In this document: positions 4,641 through 5,872 of the stretch, one piece after another
Layout of the letters: every line of letters starts with the position of its first letter
How positions within the stretch are numbered: the first letter of the stretch is position 1
Origin: Lysobacterales bacterium
Lineage (GTDB): Bacteria > Pseudomonadota > Gammaproteobacteria > Xanthomonadales > S139-57
Direction of reading: 5' to 3'
Assembly: GCA_026993285.1 (NCBI GenBank)
Contig: JALWTZ010000228.1
Span: forward strand, 1-5,872
Length of the DNA stretch: 5,872 nt
Position numbers and translations under genes: made by a program
Notes under the pieces: generated by a model
The model's input: the letters and a program-made list of their open reading frames with translations, nothing else
What the model was told of the DNA's origin: nothing
The model's database searches: none

Positions 4641-5126
4641 TCAGTGCTTGTGCTTGCTCGGCCTGCGATCCCGGCTCGATGAGTGGGTATGAACCACTTT
4701 CCATTCATCTCCCACCTTGCGGAACAGGAAGGTCTGGTAGCCGGTCTTGTCGAACACGCGCCCGTTCTTGCGTACCTTGCCCTTCACCGCCGTATCGGCC
4801 ACGGCCCAGGCAAAGCCCTCGCCCTCGAAATGGATCTCGATATTGGCGAAATCCAGCTCCAGGTACTCCAGCGCGTCCTTTTCCGGCTCCACATGGTGGC
4901 TGACCAGATCATCCAGCCCCTTGTTCTGGCCGCCGGATTCGATATAGCGCGCGCCAGGAAAATCCAGATAGGTCTGGCGGAAGGGGGTGCCGTCCCCCTG
5001 TTCCCAGCCCCGTTCAATGCTTGCGATAATCTGCCGGATGGCCTGTTCATCCGCGCTGCGGTCTGCCGTTGCCGCAAGCGCCTGCAGGCTGACAAGCCAC
5101 AGGGCCAATATGCCGTATTTCATCAT
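4641..5126 (-). CDS. Exported NTF2/SnoaL-like (DUF4440-type) protein
   Basis: A 161-residue protein with a Sec signal peptide (MMKYGILALWLVSLQALA, cleavage near Ala19) and one NTF2-like cone domain at about 24-150. Family signs are the opening helix DEQAIRQIIASIERGWEQGD, then YLDFPGARYIESGG, and the closing strand pair TFLFRKVGDEWKVVHTHSS, as in SnoaL_3/DUF4440 proteins. This fold serves many roles, from ligand binding to isomerisation, and the sequence does not reveal which. The tail RDRRPSKHKH and His77/His78, His146 and His148 might bind metal, which is speculation. The gene has its own promoter, a Fur-box-like site and a strong terminator, so it is monocistronic. The ribosome site AGGAG is 12 bases before the first ATG, somewhat long; the second ATG is even further away. 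Likely periplasmic. Confidence 0.85.
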   Translation of the reverse strand: MMKYGILALWLVSLQALAATADRSADEQAIRQIIASIERGWEQGDGTPFRQTYLDFPGARYIESGGQNKGLDDLVSHHVEPEKDALEYLELDFANIEIHFEGEGFAWAVADTAVKGKVRKNGRVFDKTGYQTFLFRKVGDEWKVVHTHSSSRDRRPSKHKH

Positions 5127-5161
5127 GTTCGTTACACACTCCTAGGGGTTGAGGAAGCGCA

Positions 5162-5170
5162 AGTATAACA
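5162..5170 (-). promoter_or_regulatory. Extended -10 promoter of the NTF2-like gene
   Basis: On the minus strand TGTTATACT combines TATACT (plus 5162-5167, 5/6 to TATAAT) with an upstream TG one base away, an extended -10 element. The -35 region is poor, which such promoters tolerate. It is 36-45 bp upstream of the start codon. Confidence 0.6.
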
Positions 5171-5173
5171 GTT

Positions 5174-5192
5174 GGCGAGAATGCTTCTCATT
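5174..5192. promoter_or_regulatory. Fur-box-like palindrome in the divergent control region
   Basis: GAGAA-TGC-TTCTC (5177-5189) is a perfect 5-bp dyad. On the minus strand the 19-mer AATGAGAAGCATTCTCGCC matches the Fur-site form AATGAGAATGATTCTCATT at 14 of 19 positions, with the mismatches at the centre and one edge. It lies between the -10 and -35 positions of the NTF2-like gene's promoter, an ideal place for repression, and about 32 bp upstream of the candidate -10 of mrp. Fur repression with iron is therefore a reasonable inference, not shown. Confidence 0.5.
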
Positions 5193-5223
5193 TAGGCATA
5201 TATTCCAACTTGCTCAACTAGGC

Positions 5224-5229
5224 TACAAT
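5224..5229 (+). promoter_or_regulatory. Candidate -10 box of mrp/apbC
   Basis: TACAAT (5/6 to TATAAT) lies 36 bases before the mrp ATG. A -35 is not clear: TATTCC is at the 17-bp position and TTCCAA at 15 bp. The position and match make it the best start point in this gap. Confidence 0.42.
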
Positions 5230-5265
5230 CGGCCAACTTCCAAAAGACTCGAGACAGGTTTCCCC

Positions 5266-5872
5266 ATGAGTGATGCCAAACGCCAAACCATCGAAGACGT
5301 GCTGGGCAAGCTGCACGACCCGCACACCGACGAAAGCCTGCTGGACAGCCAGGCCGTCAAGGAAATCGATACCGAATCCGACCCCGCCCGCGTGCGCATC
5401 GTGCTGGGTTACCCGGCCGATGGCTATCTGTCACAACTGAAGCAGGAAGCCAGCCAGGCGCTGGAAGCCGCCGGCGTGCCGGCGGAAGTGGATGTGAGCT
5501 GGAAAGTCACCCCCCACAAGGTGCAGAAAGACCTCACCCCGCTGGCGGAAGTGAAGAACATCATCGCCATCGCCTCGGGCAAGGGCGGCGTGGGCAAATC
5601 CACCACCACCGTCAACCTGGCCCTGGCCCTGCAGGCCGAGGGCGCGAAGGTGGGCATACTCGATGCCGACATCTACGGCCCCAGCCAGCCGCGCATGATG
5701 GGCATCACCGGCCGGCCCGAATCCGAAGACGGCCAGAAGCTGGAACCCATGGAAAACTACGGCCTGCAAACCATGTCCATCGGCTACCTCATCGAGGAAG
5801 ACTCGCCGATGATCTGGCGCGGCCCCATGGTCACCCAGGCCCTGCAGCAACTGCTGCGCAACACCCAGTGGA
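5266..5872 (+). CDS. apbC: Mrp/ApbC Fe-S cluster carrier ATPase (partial, 5' part)
   Basis: The first 202 codons are visible; the gene continues past the window. Residues 6-80 match the MIP18/DUF59 domain often found at the N-terminus of this family. The P-loop NTPase follows with the deviant Walker A GKGGVGKSTT (105-114) carrying the signature lysine, then DADIYGPSQP (133-142) and WRGPMVTQALQQLL (184-197), all hallmarks of Mrp/NBP35. Family members bind a bridging 4Fe-4S cluster through a C-terminal CxxC and deliver it to apo-proteins; that motif would lie beyond the right edge. The ATG at 5266 is the first in frame after the promoter, with only a weak AGG 7 bases before. The gene is also called mrp. 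In many gammaproteobacteria it neighbours metG; here it is divergent from an NTF2-like gene and shares its control region with a Fur-like site. Confidence 0.95.
   Translation, partial: MSDAKRQTIEDVLGKLHDPHTDESLLDSQAVKEIDTESDPARVRIVLGYPADGYLSQLKQEASQALEAAGVPAEVDVSWKVTPHKVQKDLTPLAEVKNIIAIASGKGGVGKSTTTVNLALALQAEGAKVGILDADIYGPSQPRMMGITGRPESEDGQKLEPMENYGLQTMSIGYLIEEDSPMIWRGPMVTQALQQLLRNTQW

Noticed and set aside
3388..4692. Long open frame on the plus strand opposite tyrS (434 codons)
   Set aside because: Exactly antisense to a clear TyrRS in GC-rich DNA; its translation is His/Gly/Gln-rich with no family resemblance, as expected of a shadow frame.
3334..4704. Longer tyrS start at 4704
   Set aside because: The extension crosses the terminator and the end of the upstream gene; the extra 52 residues do not resemble TyrRS, and MSPSVDEALAEI with a GGTGGA site fits the family.

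Overview
The window looks like a chromosomal piece of a GC-rich gammaproteobacterium, possibly a Chromatiales-type lineage, though the taxonomy is inferred only from the general look of the Mrp/ApbC, tyrosyl-tRNA synthetase and YgaP-like proteins. Most of it is high-GC and carries housekeeping genes. One insert, roughly 1475 to 3320, is visibly AT-rich and reads like acquired DNA.

Layout. Positions 1-115 (minus) hold the first 38 codons of an exported protein. A YgaP/DUF2892 membrane protein (274-498, plus) follows and ends in a perfect 13-bp hairpin. Next is an unrecognised 191-residue protein (610-1185, plus). An intact VapB-type antitoxin gene (1272-1466) overlaps the start of a vapC toxin gene that keeps only about four recognisable codons before the sequence turns AT-rich and hits a stop. 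The AT-rich island begins there, with a ~310-bp gene-free stretch. It then has a good sigma70-type promoter flanked by dyad symmetries, a lipoprotein gene, an intercistronic hairpin, and an exported protein with an HExxH zinc-protease motif (2448-3308). On the far side, on the minus strand, lie tyrS (3334-4548) and an exported NTF2/SnoaL-like protein (4641-5126) with its own Rho-independent terminator. A divergent control region with a Fur-box-like palindrome separates the latter from mrp/apbC (5266 to the window end, plus).

The most striking observation is in the lipoprotein gene. Five perfect tandem copies of the heptamer AAACACC follow directly after its start codon. With five copies the strong ribosome site and ATG read into a dead-end 48-residue peptide, while the lipoprotein frame continues open to 2387. 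One, four or seven copies would restore the frame; with one copy the N-terminus is a textbook lipoprotein signal peptide ending in LLGAC. This is the arrangement expected of a slipped-strand phase-variable surface lipoprotein, here in the OFF state. It sits upstream of an exported putative metalloprotease, probably in one transcription unit. The function of the pair is unknown.

Secondary points are the decapitated vapBC locus that marks the left edge of the island, a short inverted-repeat-bounded segment at that junction, and a possible iron-regulated divergent promoter between the NTF2-like gene and mrp/apbC, whose product is an Fe-S cluster carrier.
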